Shown: positions 38,051-48,800 of the stretch, piece by piece | Layout of the letters: each line of letters starts with the position of its first letter | How positions within the stretch are numbered: position 1 is the stretch's first letter | Assembly: GCA_033961575.1 (NCBI GenBank) | Contig: CM066735.1 | Location: 92,803,949-92,867,948 of the forward strand | Length of the DNA: 64,000 nt | From: Aselliscus stoliczkanus | Lineage: Eukaryota; Chordata; Mammalia; Chiroptera; Hipposideridae | Reading direction: 5' to 3' | Notes under the pieces: model-generated | Told to the model about the DNA's origin: nothing | Databases searched by the model: none | The model's input: the letters and a program-made list of their open reading frames with translations, nothing else | Translations under genes and position numbers: made by a program

Positions 38051-41000
38051 TTATATTCCACATATAAGTGAGATCATATGGTATTTGTCCTTCTCTGACT
38101 GACTTATTTCACTCAACATTATAGTCTCTAGGTCCATCCATATCATTGCAAATGGCACGATTTCATTCTTCTTTATAGCGGAGTAATACTCCATTGTATA
38201 AATATACCACAGTTTCTTAATCCAGTCATCTACTGACGGGCATTTTGGTTGTTTCCAAGTCTTAGCTATTGTAAATTGTGCTGCTATGAACATCGGGGTG
38301 CATAACTTTTTTTTTAATAAGTGTCTTGGTTTTTTCAGGATAAATACCTAGGAGTGGAATTGCTGGGTCAAAAGGTAGCTCTATTTCCAGTTCTTTGAGA
38401 TACCAACATACTTAATTCCATAGTGGCTGCACCAATCTGCAGTCCCACCAACAGTGCAGCAGGGTCCCCTCTTCCCCACAGCCCCGCCAGCACTTGTTGT
38501 TTGTTGATTTGTTGATGATAGCCATTCTGACTGGAGTGAGGTGGTATCTCATGGTGGTTTTTATTTGCATTTCCCTAATGACCAGTGAGGTTGAACTTTT
38601 TTTCATATGCCTGTTGGCCATCTGTATGTCCTCTTTAGAGAAATGTCTCTTCATATCTTCTGCCCATTTTTTAATTGGGTTGTTTGTTTTTTTGGTGTTG
38701 AGTTTCATGAGTGTTTTATAAATTTTGGATATTAACCCCTTATCAGATATATCGTTGGTAAATATATTCTCCCATTCAGTAGGCTTCCTTTTGTTTTATT
38801 AATGGTTTCCTTTGTTGTGAAAAAACTTTTAAGTCTGATATAATCCCATATGTTCATTTTTTCTTTTACTTCCCTTGCCCGTAGGGGATGTATCAGTAAA
38901 AATATTGTCTCGGTAATGTCTGCAAATGTACTCCCTATATTTTCATTTAGGATTTTTATGGTTTCAGGTCTTACATTTAAGTCTTTAATCCATTTTGAAT
39001 TTGTTCTTGTATAAGGCGTAAGGAGATGATCCAGTTTCATTTTTTTGCATGTGGCAGTCCAATTTTCCCAGCACCATTTATTGAATAGACTATCTTTACT
39101 CCAGTGTAAATTCTTGCTTCCCTTGTCATAGATTAACTGTCCGTAAATGCTTGGATTTATTTCTGGGCTCTCTGTTCTGTTCCACTGATCGATGTGCCTG
39201 TTTTTATGCCAATACCAAACTGTCTTGATTACTGTGGCCTTGTAGTAGGTTTTGATGTCTGGTAGCGTGATCCCCCAACTTTGTTTTTATTCCTCAGAAT
39301 TGCCGAGGCTATTCTGGGTCTTTATGATTCCATATAAACTTTAGGATTATATTTTCTATTTCTGTGAAAAATGCCCTTGGTAGTTTGATAGGAATTGCAT
39401 TGAATCTATATATTGCTTTAGGCAGTATGGACATTTTAACTATATTAATTCTTCCTATCCATGAGCATGGTAGGTGTTTCCATTTATTTGTATCTTCTAT
39501 GATTTCTTTCTTCAATGTCTTATAATTTTCTGAGTACAGATCTTTCACTTCTTTGGTTAAATTTATTCCTAGGTATTTTATAGTTCTTGACGCAATTGTA
39601 AATGGGACAGTTTTCTTAATTTCGCTTTCCATTAGTTTATTATTGGTATATGCAAATGCCACTGATTTCTGAACATTGATTTTATATCCTGCTACTTTAC
39701 TGAATTCGTCTATCAGTTCCAATAGTTTTTTGATGGAGTCTTTGGGGTTCTCTATATACAGTATCATGTCATCTGCATATAGTGACAATTTTACTTCTTC
39801 CTTACCAATTTGGATGCCTTTTATTTCTTTTTGTTTTCTGATTGCTGTGGCTAGAACTTCCAGCACTATGTTGAATAAAAGAGGAGAAAGTGGACAGCCT
39901 TGTCTTGTTCCTGATCTTAAGGGGAATGGTTTTAGCTTTTCCCCATTGAGTATGATGTTAGCTGTAGGTTTATCATATATGGCTTTTATTATGTTGAGAT
40001 ATGATCCCTGTATTCCCACTTTGCTAAGGGTTTTTAACATAAATGGCTGTTGGATTTTGTCAAATGCTTTTTCTGCATCTATTGAAATGACCATGTGATC
40101 TTTATCCTTCATTTTGTTGATGTGGTGTATCACATTAATTGATTTACGGCTGTTGAACCAGCCTTGCGCACTAGGGATGAATCCCACTTGATCATGATGT
40201 ATGATCTTCTTAATATATTGCTGAATTCTGTTTGCTAATATTTTATTGAGAATTTTTGCATCTATATTCATCAGGGAGATTGGCCTGTAGTTTTCCTTTT
40301 CTGTGATGTCTTTATCTGGTTTTGGAATCAGGGTGATAGAGGCTTCATAAAAAGAGTTTGGGAGCCTTCCCTCCTTCTGGATTTTTTGGAATAGTTTGAG
40401 AAGAATAGGTGATAGTTCTTTTTTGAATGTTTGTTAAAATTCACTTGTGAAGCCGTCTGGTCCAGGGCTTTTGTTTTTTGGGAGCTTGTCAATTACTGAT
40501 TCAATTTCCTTGGTAGTAATCAGGGTATTTAGATTTTCTGTTTCTTCATGCGATAGATTTGAAAGGTTGTATGCTTATAGAAAATTATCAATATAATCAA
40601 CAATCTCAAATTTGTAGGCATATAGTTGCTAAAAGAAAATTCTTAGAATTTTTTGTATTTCTGTGATGTCTGTAGTCATTTCCTCTTTCATTCCTGATTT
40701 TGCTAATTTGAGTCCTCTCTCTTTTTTTTTGATGAGCCTGGCTAGAGGTTTGTCAATTTTGTTTATCTTCTCAAGAAACCAGCTCTTGGTTTCATTGATC
40801 TTTTGAATTGTTTTTCTGTTCTCTATATTGTTTATTTCTGCTCTGGTCTTTATTATCTCCTTTCTTGTACTCCCTTGGGCCTCTTTTGCTGTTCTTTTTC
40901 CAGTTCCCTTAGGTGTAAGGATAACCTGTTGATTTGAGATTTTTCTTCCTTCTTTAGGTAGGCCTGCACTGCTATAAACTTCCCTCTTAGGACTGCTTTC

Positions 41001-41869
41001 GCAGCATCCCAGAGATTTTGGGTCGTGGTGTTTTCATTTTCGTTTGTCTCGAGGTATCTTTTGATTTCCTCCTTGATCTCATTTGTGACCCACTCACTAT
41101 TTAATAGCATATTGTTTAGCCTCCATTTATTTGTCAGCTTCCCGGATTTCTTCTTATAATTGATTTCTAGTTTCATAGCATTGTGGTCAGAGAATACAGT
41201 TGAAATGATTTCAATCTTCTTAAATTTATTGAGACTTGTTTTGTGGCCTAACATGTGGTCTATCTTAGAAAATGTTCCATGTGCACCTGAAAAGAGCATT
41301 ATATTCTGTAGCTTTGGGATGAAATGCTCTGAAAATGTCTGTTAAATCCAGCTGGTCTAATGTGTCATTTAAGGTCGCTGTTTCCACATTGATTTTCTGT
41401 CTGGAGGATCTGTCCATTAGTGACAGCGGGGTGTTGAAATCCCCTACTATGATAGTGTTACTGTTGATCTCTGTCTTTATGTCTGACAATATCTGTTTTA
41501 TATATTTAGAGCTCCTATGTTAGGTGCATAGATGTTTACTAGAGTTATGTCCTCTTGTTGGATCGATCCCTTCATTACTATGAAGTGTCCTTCTTTGTCC
41601 TTTGTTATATTCTTCAATTTAAAGTCCATTTTATCTGATATAAGTATTGCTACTCCAGCTTTTTTTTCAGTACCATTTGCATGAAATATTTTACTCCATC
41701 CCTTTACTTTCAGCCTGTATGAGTCTTTGGATCTGAGGTGAGTCTCTTGTATACAGCATATACTGGGGTCTTGCTTTCTTATCCATTCAGCCACCCTATG
41801 TCTTTTTATTGGAGCATTTAATCCATTTACATTTAATGTGATTATTGATAGGTGTGTATTTATTGCCAT
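38051..41869 (-). pseudogene. L1 ORF2 (endonuclease - reverse transcriptase), broken
   Basis: The span is 3,819 bp (about 1,273 codons), the usual L1 ORF2p length. The start is MAINTHLSIITLNVNGLN. Endonuclease motifs are visible in pieces: LNVNGLN and IQETHL (41869-41498), VGDFNTPL (41489-41265), [10 protein letters not shown] (41299-40853). Reverse transcriptase runs about 40430-39309, with [17 protein letters not shown] and YADD in place of the usual FADD. The C-terminal cysteine motif CWRGC...HCWWDC is retained (38708-38412). Lesions: frameshifts near 41495, 41295 and 40870, a TAA at about 40430 in the codon after EF, a break after 39309, and further shifts between 39040 and 38293. ORF2p would nick and reverse transcribe target DNA; this copy cannot encode it intact. 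Confidence 0.93.
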
Positions 41870-41917
41870 TTTCTTATTTGTGTTCGTAGTCTTTCATAGG
41901 TTGTTTTTCTCTTCTAC

Positions 41918-42792
41918 TTAAAGAAGCCCTTTTAGCATTTCCTGCAAAGCTGGCTTGGTGGTAATGAATTCCCTTAACTTATTTTTTTCTGCAAAGCTCC
42001 TTATCTCGCCTTCGATTTTAAATGATAACCTTGCTGGATACAGCAATCTTGGTTGTAGGCCTTTATTTTTCATCACTTTGAAAACCTCCTGCCACTCTCT
42101 TCTGGCCTGCAAAGTTTTCTGTAGAAAAGTCAGCTGATAATCTTATGGGGTACCCTTGTAAGTAACTTGCTGCCTTTCCCTTGCTGCTTTAAGGATTCTG
42201 TCTTTGTCCTTAACCCTTGCCATTTTCACTATAATGTGTCTTGGAGTGGGCCTGTTTGGAATCATCCTGTTTGGAACTCTCTGCACTTCCTGGGCTTGTA
42301 TTTCAATGTCCTTTGCCAGGTTAGGGAAGTTTTCAGACATTATTACTTCAAATATATTCTCAATCCCTTGCTCCCTCTCTTCTCCTTCTGGTACTCCAAT
42401 GACCCTTAAGTTATTGGCCTGATGTTGTCCCCAGCTCTCTTAAACTATTTTCCATGTTTTTCATTCTTTTTTCTTTTTTGTTGTACCGCATGGGTGATCT
42501 CTGCTATTTTGTCTTCTAAGTCACTGATTCGATTTTCTGCTTCATCCAGTCTGCTAGTGATTCCATCAAGTTTGTTATTTAATTCAGTAATTGTGTTCTT
42601 AAGTTCTAGCTGGTTGCTTTTCATGATTTCTCTATCCTTCTTTATATTTTCATTAATTTCCTTGAACATTCTAATAATCAGTGTTCTGAACTCTGTCTCC
42701 GATAGGTTGGTTACCTCTATTTCCTCTATTTCCACTGATTCAGGAAGTTTCTTCTGTTCTTTTATTTGTGTTATGTTTCTTTGTCTCCCCAT
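41918..42792 (-). pseudogene. L1 ORF1 (RNA-binding chaperone), broken
   Basis: The start at 42792 (MGRQRNITQIKEQKKL) opens a 115-codon frame. It has a clear coiled-coil segment (heptad-like ELKNTITELNNKLDGI and RLDEAENRISDLEDKI), as in ORF1p trimers. The frame shifts between 42445 and 42340. The next piece (42340-42143) carries the RRM/C-terminal part with RPTPRHIIVKMARVKDKDR, and ends at a one-base deletion in the 'acccca' run near 42148. A compensating one-base insertion near 42120 restores the frame for the C-terminus (42112-41918), which ends EFITTKPALQEMLKGLL. Total length is near the expected size for ORF1p. ORF1p binds L1 RNA and is needed for retrotransposition. Confidence 0.9.
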
Positions 42793-44550
42793 TCTGGCTT
42801 ACTCTTTGTGTTTGCTTCAATATAACAGATAGATCCCCCAGATTTCTCAGTCTTTTCTGGGTAAACTTATATGGTGTGTGTTCTTTATATTTGAATTACT
42901 CAGTCTCCCTATTCTCCTGTGCTTGTATCTGAGGTGTTCCTTGTGTCGTGCGTCCTCACTTGTTGAAGTTTTAGTTTTGATTACTTTTGGTTTGTCAGTA
43001 GGTGGGATTGACTCCCAGATTGATTAGCTGTGAGGATCAGCAGCTTCTGCAGTTTATGAGCTGCTGTGAGAGGATTGACCCTCTGATGAAACTTGGACCC
43101 TATGGGTCTTAGTACCTGTAGTAACTTCTTTTTGGGTGTGACTCTTGTATGTCAAACCCAGAAATGCTCTGGTTTTATCTAAAGTTGGCCTCCGGGTATG
43201 ATGATTCTTGTGTCTGTTTGTTTGGACCCACTGCTGCAGAGTGATTTTAGAGCATAACAGATCAACAAGAACAACCTCCGCAGCCACCAAAGGAAACCAA
43301 ATGCTCGCACAATTAAAAACAACCAACCATCAAACTACTGTCAACTTGTACAGAAATATCAATCATACTAATGAAGAAAACAAACAGAAACAAAACAAAA
43401 ACCACATACTCAATAATAACAGAAGAGGAAACAAAATAAAATACAATATCCTAAAAATAAAAAATAGAATAATCATGAGATAGAGATTATCTATAAATAA
43501 AAAATAAAAACTAAAAATAAAGTAAAATAATAATAAAAAAAAGTAAGAAAAATTAATAAAATAAAATTGCAGAAAAAAGGAAAAGAGGAAAAGTATAGCA
43601 GTGAGAAGAATGAATAAAATAAGAGAGAAAGTGAGGGTGGGGAAAAAAGAAAAAGAAAAGAAAGAAAAAGAAAAAGAAAAAAGGAAGAAAAAAATATATA
43701 TATATTTGTCTACACACCCATATATATGGACATATATTCACTTATATACACCTATATATATATGCCTATATTAAAAACTACCATATGATTATAATGAAAT
43801 AGAAATAAAAACCAAAAACAACCAAGATAAGCAGCCAATAAAGGGAAAACAAAACAGAATAAAACCAAACAAACCAAAAATACCCGTGCTGGTCTAGGCT
43901 AAAGTCCACCAAGCTCTCTTCAGTTTGTCTGCTGTACAAAAATTCCTGTGCGTCTTGTGGGAACAGTAGGCCACCTGATGCCTAGCGTGATCCTGGCACT
44001 GCAGGTTTGCTGTACTTGAGTGTGGTTGTGACGTGTGATTGGTGGTTTTTACAAAGTCACTGCCTTTTTGCTTTTGCCTGTCCCAAGGCAGGCTGCACCC
44101 CCAAAGGCTCAATGAGTGTCTCTGGGCACCCTTTGGGTTGACAGCCGTGGAGAATTAAAGAATTCCTCACTACCAAAAGCCTGCTGCTAAGAATCTGTTA
44201 ATTAGTGCCTCAGCAGATGAACCTGCCCTGCCTCCCAAGCCTTGCCTAAAGGTGGGGGCGGGGTGGGTAGTCTCACTCTGCTGCCTTCACTGGGTGGAAA
44301 TTCTCAACCCCCTGCAGGTAAGGATATCTTCCTAGTCTGCCCCTATTGCTCCCTTCAGGAGTCAGTTCAAGACTGTCTTGGCGGGGGACAAAGTTTGTGG
44401 GAGTGGGTGAGTTATTGGGTTGTTTTTTTTTTTGCTTTCTGTTCAAGAGTAGAAAAAGGGAAAAAAAATAAAAAACATAAAAATAAACAAAGCCACAGTT
44501 CCAACACTGTTTCAAGCTAAGGCCTTTGCCTCTTATGCTCCAGCGGAGTT

Positions 44551-45130
44551 CCTGCTGCTCTCCCAAAGGGTCTGCCGGGATTTAGGGAATTGCGTGCACC
44601 CTACCGTGTGGCCAAGATCCCCGCTCCACGTCTCTCGGGGACCTGCGTCTCCACCCGGCGCACTGCTTGTCCGAGCGAGTCCTCTTTTTCCCCTGCTCCC
44701 GGGTTCCAGGCTTCTGCCTCGGAGCCGGCACGCCCGCACGGCTCTCCTGCTGCTCTCCCAAACGGTCTGCCGGGATTTAGGGGACTGCGCGCACCGTGCC
44801 GCGTGGCTCCGATCCCCGCTCTGTCTCTCTGGGATCTGTGACTCCGGCCGGCGCGCTGCGTCTCCGCGGGCAAGTCCTGTGTTTCCCCTGCTCTCGGGTT
44901 TAAGGCTTCTGCCTTGGAGCCGGCGCGCGCCCGCGCCGTTCTCCTGCTGCGCTCCTGGAGGGACTGCCGCCGGGGTTCAGGGGACTGCGCGCACCCTTCC
45001 ACGCGGCTCCGATCCCCGTTCCGTCCCTCCGGGACCTGCGTCTCCGCCCAGCGCGCGCTGCTTCTCCGCGGGCGAGTCCTCTGTTTTCCCCTGCTCCCGG
45101 GTTTCAGGCTTCTGCGCTCTGCGGGACCCG
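44551..45130 (-). repeat. Tandem ~195-bp GC-rich monomers of the L1 promoter
   Basis: Three units start with 'cctgctgc' at 44551, 44746 and 44943, so the spacings are 195 and 197 bp. Each unit contains in order 'ctgccgggatttaggg' (or variant), 'gactgcgcgcacc', 'gatccccgctc', 'cctgcgtctccgcc', 'gcgagtcctctg', 'cccctgctcccgggtt' and 'ggcttctgcc'. A partly related segment continues towards 45300 with two copies of a 'cgcccggcctg' motif (about 45285 and 45450). Tandem promoter monomers are well known in mouse L1; here they form the only CpG island-like stretch I see in the window. Confidence 0.88.
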
Positions 45131-45588
45131 GTGGGCACAGAGACTGATCCCTGAACCGGGAGGGTGCAGGGACTGATCTTGCCCTGTCGCTGCGGGGCTC
45201 CGCACCCTGCTTCCTGGGGACCCGGCGAGCCGCGGGTGCAGCTCGTCCCTCTGCACAGTCGTCTCCTCTCTCTCCTCCCGCACTCGCCCGGCCTGAGGCC
45301 TCTGCCCCAGACTGCAAACCAACGCGCTCTGGCTGAACTCTAGGTGGGCCGCGGGCCGCAGGGAGCGAGCCGGGGGAACACTCACCGTGACTTAGCAGCC
45401 GCGGGTGCGGGCTGCACCTCACGCGTCTCGCCGCCTTCCTCCCCTACTCGCCCGGCCTGCCCACCTTCCAGCAATCCTTGTGTGGAACTCTTAGTCACTC
45501 TGTGTGATGAGCAGACGTCTCCCCGAAGTGTATTAGAAGTTCAAATTGTGGATATTTCCAGGGGAGATTTCATGGAGCCCTCCTCACA

Positions 45589-45600
45589 GCCGCCATCTTG
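45589..45600 (-). promoter_or_regulatory. YY1-type site at the L1 5' end
   Basis: On the minus strand this is CAAGATGGCGGC, the canonical YY1 core (ATGG) context found at the start of many mammalian L1s, where it directs accurate transcription initiation. It lies about 8-19 bp inside the 5' boundary set by the TSD, the expected place. Confidence 0.85.
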
Positions 45601-45622
45601 CCCCTTCTAATTACAGCATTTT

Positions 45623-46040
45623 ATGCATAAAAATATTTTTAAATATCACTTTACCTCAGTATTAGAAATGATAATGAAACCTATAGAAAATTTCCTACAT
45701 TATGGGATAGTATTAAAATTAAAAGTTGTATGTGTAGAACTCATATCTTTGAATCTCTAAATAACTTGTCAGCAACTGGAAATGAAGTTGAAATTGGAAG
45801 GGATAGGAGCCTGTAGTATTTGTTTGGAAGACGTTGAAAGAAGAGTTCCAAATACAATGGAAGACTAAATTTTGTTTTGTGTTCTGGATTGCATCTCCCT
45901 TCCCTTTTCTCAAGAACCCCTCTCAATTAATTATCTCTTTCTCTTTATTGGAAGATTTCCGTTTGTGAATGTGTGTATTTGTTGTGTGCATGTTTGTATA
46001 CTATACTAAATCACACTAAGCAAAAAGGAGTCCGTTGCAC
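45623..46040. other. Unassigned DNA
   Basis: No gene or repeat recognised between the L1 and the Tigger element. Frames at 45719-45926 lack any family resemblance. Confidence 0.5.
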
Positions 46041-48401
46041 GAACTCCACTTTGATTTATTGCTCTTCACTTTATTGCACTTTGGAAATATTGCATTTTTT
46101 CAAATTGAAGGTTTGTGGCAACCCTGCATCCAGCGACCATGTTTTCTAACAGCATTTGCTGACTTTCTGTGTTGGTGATACATTTCAGTAATTTTCTGAA
46201 TATTTTAGAGTTTTTCATTATTATTATGTTTGTTATGCTTATCTGGGATTAGTGATCTTTCATTTTACTATTATAATTGTTTTGGGGTATCACAAACCAC
46301 TCCCATATAAGATAGCAAACTTAATGGATAAATACTGTATGTGTTCTGACTGTTCCGTAGACCAGCTTAGCTGGTTCCCAGTCTCTCCCCTTCTCCTCTG
46401 GCCTCCCTATGGCCTGAGCCACAACAATATTGAAATTAGGTCAATTAATAGCCCTAGAATGACCTCTATTGGTTCAAATAAAAAGAACAATTGTGCATCT
46501 CTCATTTTAAATCAAAAGCTAGAAATGATTAAGTTTAGTGAGAAAGGGACATTGAAAGCCAAAGCACACCAAAAACTGGGCCTCTTGCACCAGTTACCAA
46601 GTTGTGAATCCAAATGAAAAGTTTTTGAAGAAGATTAAAAGTGCTACTCCTGTGAACACACAAATGATAAGAAAGCAAAAAGCCTTACTGCTGATATGGA
46701 GAAAGTTTTAGTTGTCTGGATAGAAGATCAAACCAGCCAAAACATACCTTTAAAACAAAGCCTAATCCAGAGCAAGGCTCTGACTCTCTTCATTCTATGA
46801 GGGCTGAGAGAGGTGAGGACACTGCAGAAAAAAAGTTTGAAGCTGGCAGAGGATGGTTTATGAGGTTTAAGGAGAGCAGCCATCTCCATGACATAAAAGT
46901 GCAAAGTGAAGCAGCAAGTGCTGATGTAGAAGCTGCAGCAAGTTATCCAGAAGATCTAGGTAAGCTAATTAATGAAGGTGGCTATACCAACCAACAGATT
47001 TTCAATGGAGACAAAGCAGCCTTATACTGGAAAAAGATGCCATCTAGGACTTTCATAGCTAGACAGGAAAAGACAATACCTGGATTCAAAGCTTCAATGG
47101 ACAGGCTGACTGTCTTGTTAGGGGCTAATGTAGCTGGTGACTAAGTTGAAGCCAGTGCTCATTTACCATTCTGTGAATCCTAGGGCCCTTAAAAACTATG
47201 CAAAATCTAATCTGCCTGAGCTCTATAAATGAAACAACAAAGCTTGGATGACAGCACATCTGTTTACCATGTTGTTTACTGAATATTTTAAGCCCACTGT
47301 TGAGACCTACTGCTTAGAAGAAAAGATCCTTTCAAAATCTGACTGCTTATTAACAATGTATCTGGTCACCCAACAGCTCTGATGGAGATGTACAATGATT
47401 AATATTGTTTTCATGCCTGTTAACACAACATCCATTCTGCAACATGTGGATCAAGGACTAACTTTGATTTTCGAGACATTGTTGAATAAATACATTTTGT
47501 AAGTCTATAGCTGCCATAGATAACAATTACTCTGATGGATCCAGGGATAGTCAAAGCCTGGAAAGGATTTACCATTCTAAATGCCATTAAGAACAGTGTG
47601 ATTCATGGGAAGAAGTCAAAATACCAACATTAACAGGAGTTTGAAAGAAGTTGATTCCATCCTCATGGATGACTGAAGGGGTTCAAGACTTCAGTGGAGG
47701 AAGTAACTGCAGATGTGGTGGAAATAGCGTAAGAACTGGAATTAGAACCTGAAGATGGGTCTGAATTGCCACAATCTTATGATAAAACTTTAATGGATGA
47801 GGAATTGCTTCTTATGAATGAACAAAGAAAGTGGTTCCTTGAGATAGAGTTTACTCCTGGTGAAGACCCTGGGGAAATTGTTGAAATGACAACAAAGGAT
47901 TTAGACTATTACATAAACTTAGTTGATAAAGCAGTTTGAGGGGATTGACTCCAATTTTGAAAGTTCTAGAGTGGGTAATGCTATCAAACAACATTGCCTG
48001 CTACATACAGAGAAATCATTTGTGAAATGAAGTTAATCAATGCAACAAATTTCATTCTTGTCTTATCTGAAGAAATTGCCACAGCCTAGAAAACCTTCAG
48101 CAATCACCTCTCAGTCAGCAGCCATCAACATAGAGGCAAGACTCTTCACCAGCAAAGATGATTACAATTTGCTGAAGACTTAGATAATGGTTACCATTTT
48201 TAGCAATAAAATATTTTGAATTAAAATATGCATTTTTTAGACATACTGCTATTACCAATTTAATAGACTACAATATAAAATAAACATAACTTTTTTTATG
48301 CACTGGGAAGATAAAAATGTGCATGACTCATTTTATTGTGATACTCGCTTTATTGAGATCATTTGGAACTGAACGCACAATATCACCAAGGTATGTCTGT
48401 A
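46041..48401 (+). mobile_element. Tigger1 (pogo-like) DNA transposon, nearly full length
   Basis: The left part, 'gatttattgctcttcactttattgcactttggaaatattgca' from 46053, aligns by eye with the Tigger1 left end. The right end, 'gcacaatatcaccaaggtatgtctg', closes at 48399 and is followed by TA (48400-48401). The first dozen or so bases of the left terminal inverted repeat are not recognisable. The span of about 2.35 kb is close to the roughly 2.4 kb family length. The element is an ancient cut-and-paste transposon with TA target preference; this copy is dead. Confidence 0.9.
46459..48185 (+). pseudogene. Tigger1 transposase pseudogene
   Basis: ATG at 46459 opens the expected N-terminal helix-turn-helix (LNQKLEMIKFSEKG), which is lost at a small deletion near 46590. 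A long piece (46797-47144) retains [18 protein letters not shown] and the catalytic block. The first Asp is kept (FNGD, codon 47010-47012). The second catalytic Asp is replaced by Asn (LLINN, codon 47352-47354). The third Asp is kept (HVDQG, codon 47449-47451). Several frameshifts and stops follow, and C-terminal traces run to about 48185. The protein would have been a DDE-type transposase with a CENP-B-like DNA-binding domain. Confidence 0.88.
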
Positions 48402-48452
48402 CAGTAGGTCATTCCAAAGTACTTTTTACATTCATCATTTATTTCTGTCATC

Positions 48453-48642
48453 AAGAGGACTAGTTCATTTCTTTTTTTTTTTTTTTTTTAGCTGAGCCTT
48501 CCTGCCACCTGTTGGCAGCTCAACGGCAACTCAGCTCAAGCTGGCATCGAACCACCATTGCTCAGAGCTCAGCTTACACTCTTGAGTGAGCTCTTAACCA
48601 CCTGAGCCACTCAGCTGGCCCTAAGAGGACTAGTTCATTTCT
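48453..48642 (-). mobile_element. tRNA-derived SINE, second type, antisense, with perfect 20-bp TSD
   Basis: On the minus strand the body (48622-48473) starts GGGCCAGCTGAGTGGCTCAGG, has 'aagagctcactcaagagtgtaagctgagctctgagcaatggtgg' and a degraded B box 'ttcgatgcc'. It ends 'gccaacaggtggcaggaaggctcagct' with an A run. The 20-bp repeats at 48453-48472 and 48623-48642 are identical, which suggests a fairly recent insertion. Confidence 0.95.
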
Positions 48643-48699
48643 GATCTTACTCTCATTCCTCACATGTAACTGAAGTCCTTGTACTTTTATTTTAGTTTT

Positions 48700-48800
48700 C
48701 TAATTTTAAAAGACAAATTTTTTACAACAGTTTTAGGTTCATAGCAAAATTGAATCGAAGTTACAGAGATTTCCACATACTCCCTGTCCCTACGTATACA
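48700..48800 (+). repeat. Ancient L1M 3' end fragment
   Basis: 'aaattttttacaacagttttaggttcatagcaaaattgaatcgaagttacagagatttccacatactccctgtcccta' closely follows the known L1M-type phrase 'acagttttaggttcacagcaaaattgag...acagagatttcccatataccccctgccccc'. A short fragment only. Confidence 0.75.

Larger units (their letters stand above)
42793..45607 (-). promoter_or_regulatory. L1 5'UTR (promoter region), about 2.8 kb
   Basis: The region between the 5' TSD and the ORF1 start is unusually long. From its 5' end on the minus strand it has a GC-rich, CpG-dense portion (about 45600-44540) with tandem monomers, a mixed portion (44540-43700), a strongly T/C-rich portion on the L1 strand (A/G-rich in the window, 43370-43700), and a final portion leading to ORF1. 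L1 5'UTRs contain internal Pol II promoters. Confidence 0.8.
37439..45622 (-). mobile_element. Full-length LINE-1 retrotransposon, antisense, with 15-bp TSD
   Basis: A complete L1 lies on the minus strand, with body 45607 down to 37454 (about 8.15 kb). It is bounded by identical direct repeats TAATTACAGCATTTT at 37439-37453 and 45608-45622. Its order is a 2.8-kb 5'UTR (45607-42793), ORF1 (42792-41918), a spacer of about 48 bp, ORF2 (41869-38051), and a 3'UTR ending in a T-run (poly-A on the L1 strand) at 37450-37474, with AATAAA-type hexamers at 37479-37489. Both ORFs contain frameshifts, so this copy is not autonomous now. The TSD shows it entered by target-primed reverse transcription and was not 5' truncated. 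Confidence 0.96.

Noticed and set aside
39309..40271. A 320-codon minus frame that might be a host reverse-transcriptase gene
   Set aside because: It lies inside an L1 with complete 5'UTR, ORF1, 3'UTR and TSD, in the expected position of the RT domain.
43370..43700. A possible independent A-rich insertion inside the L1 5'UTR
   Set aside because: I could not find target-site duplications around it, so I describe it as part of the 5'UTR and leave the question to alignment of other copies.
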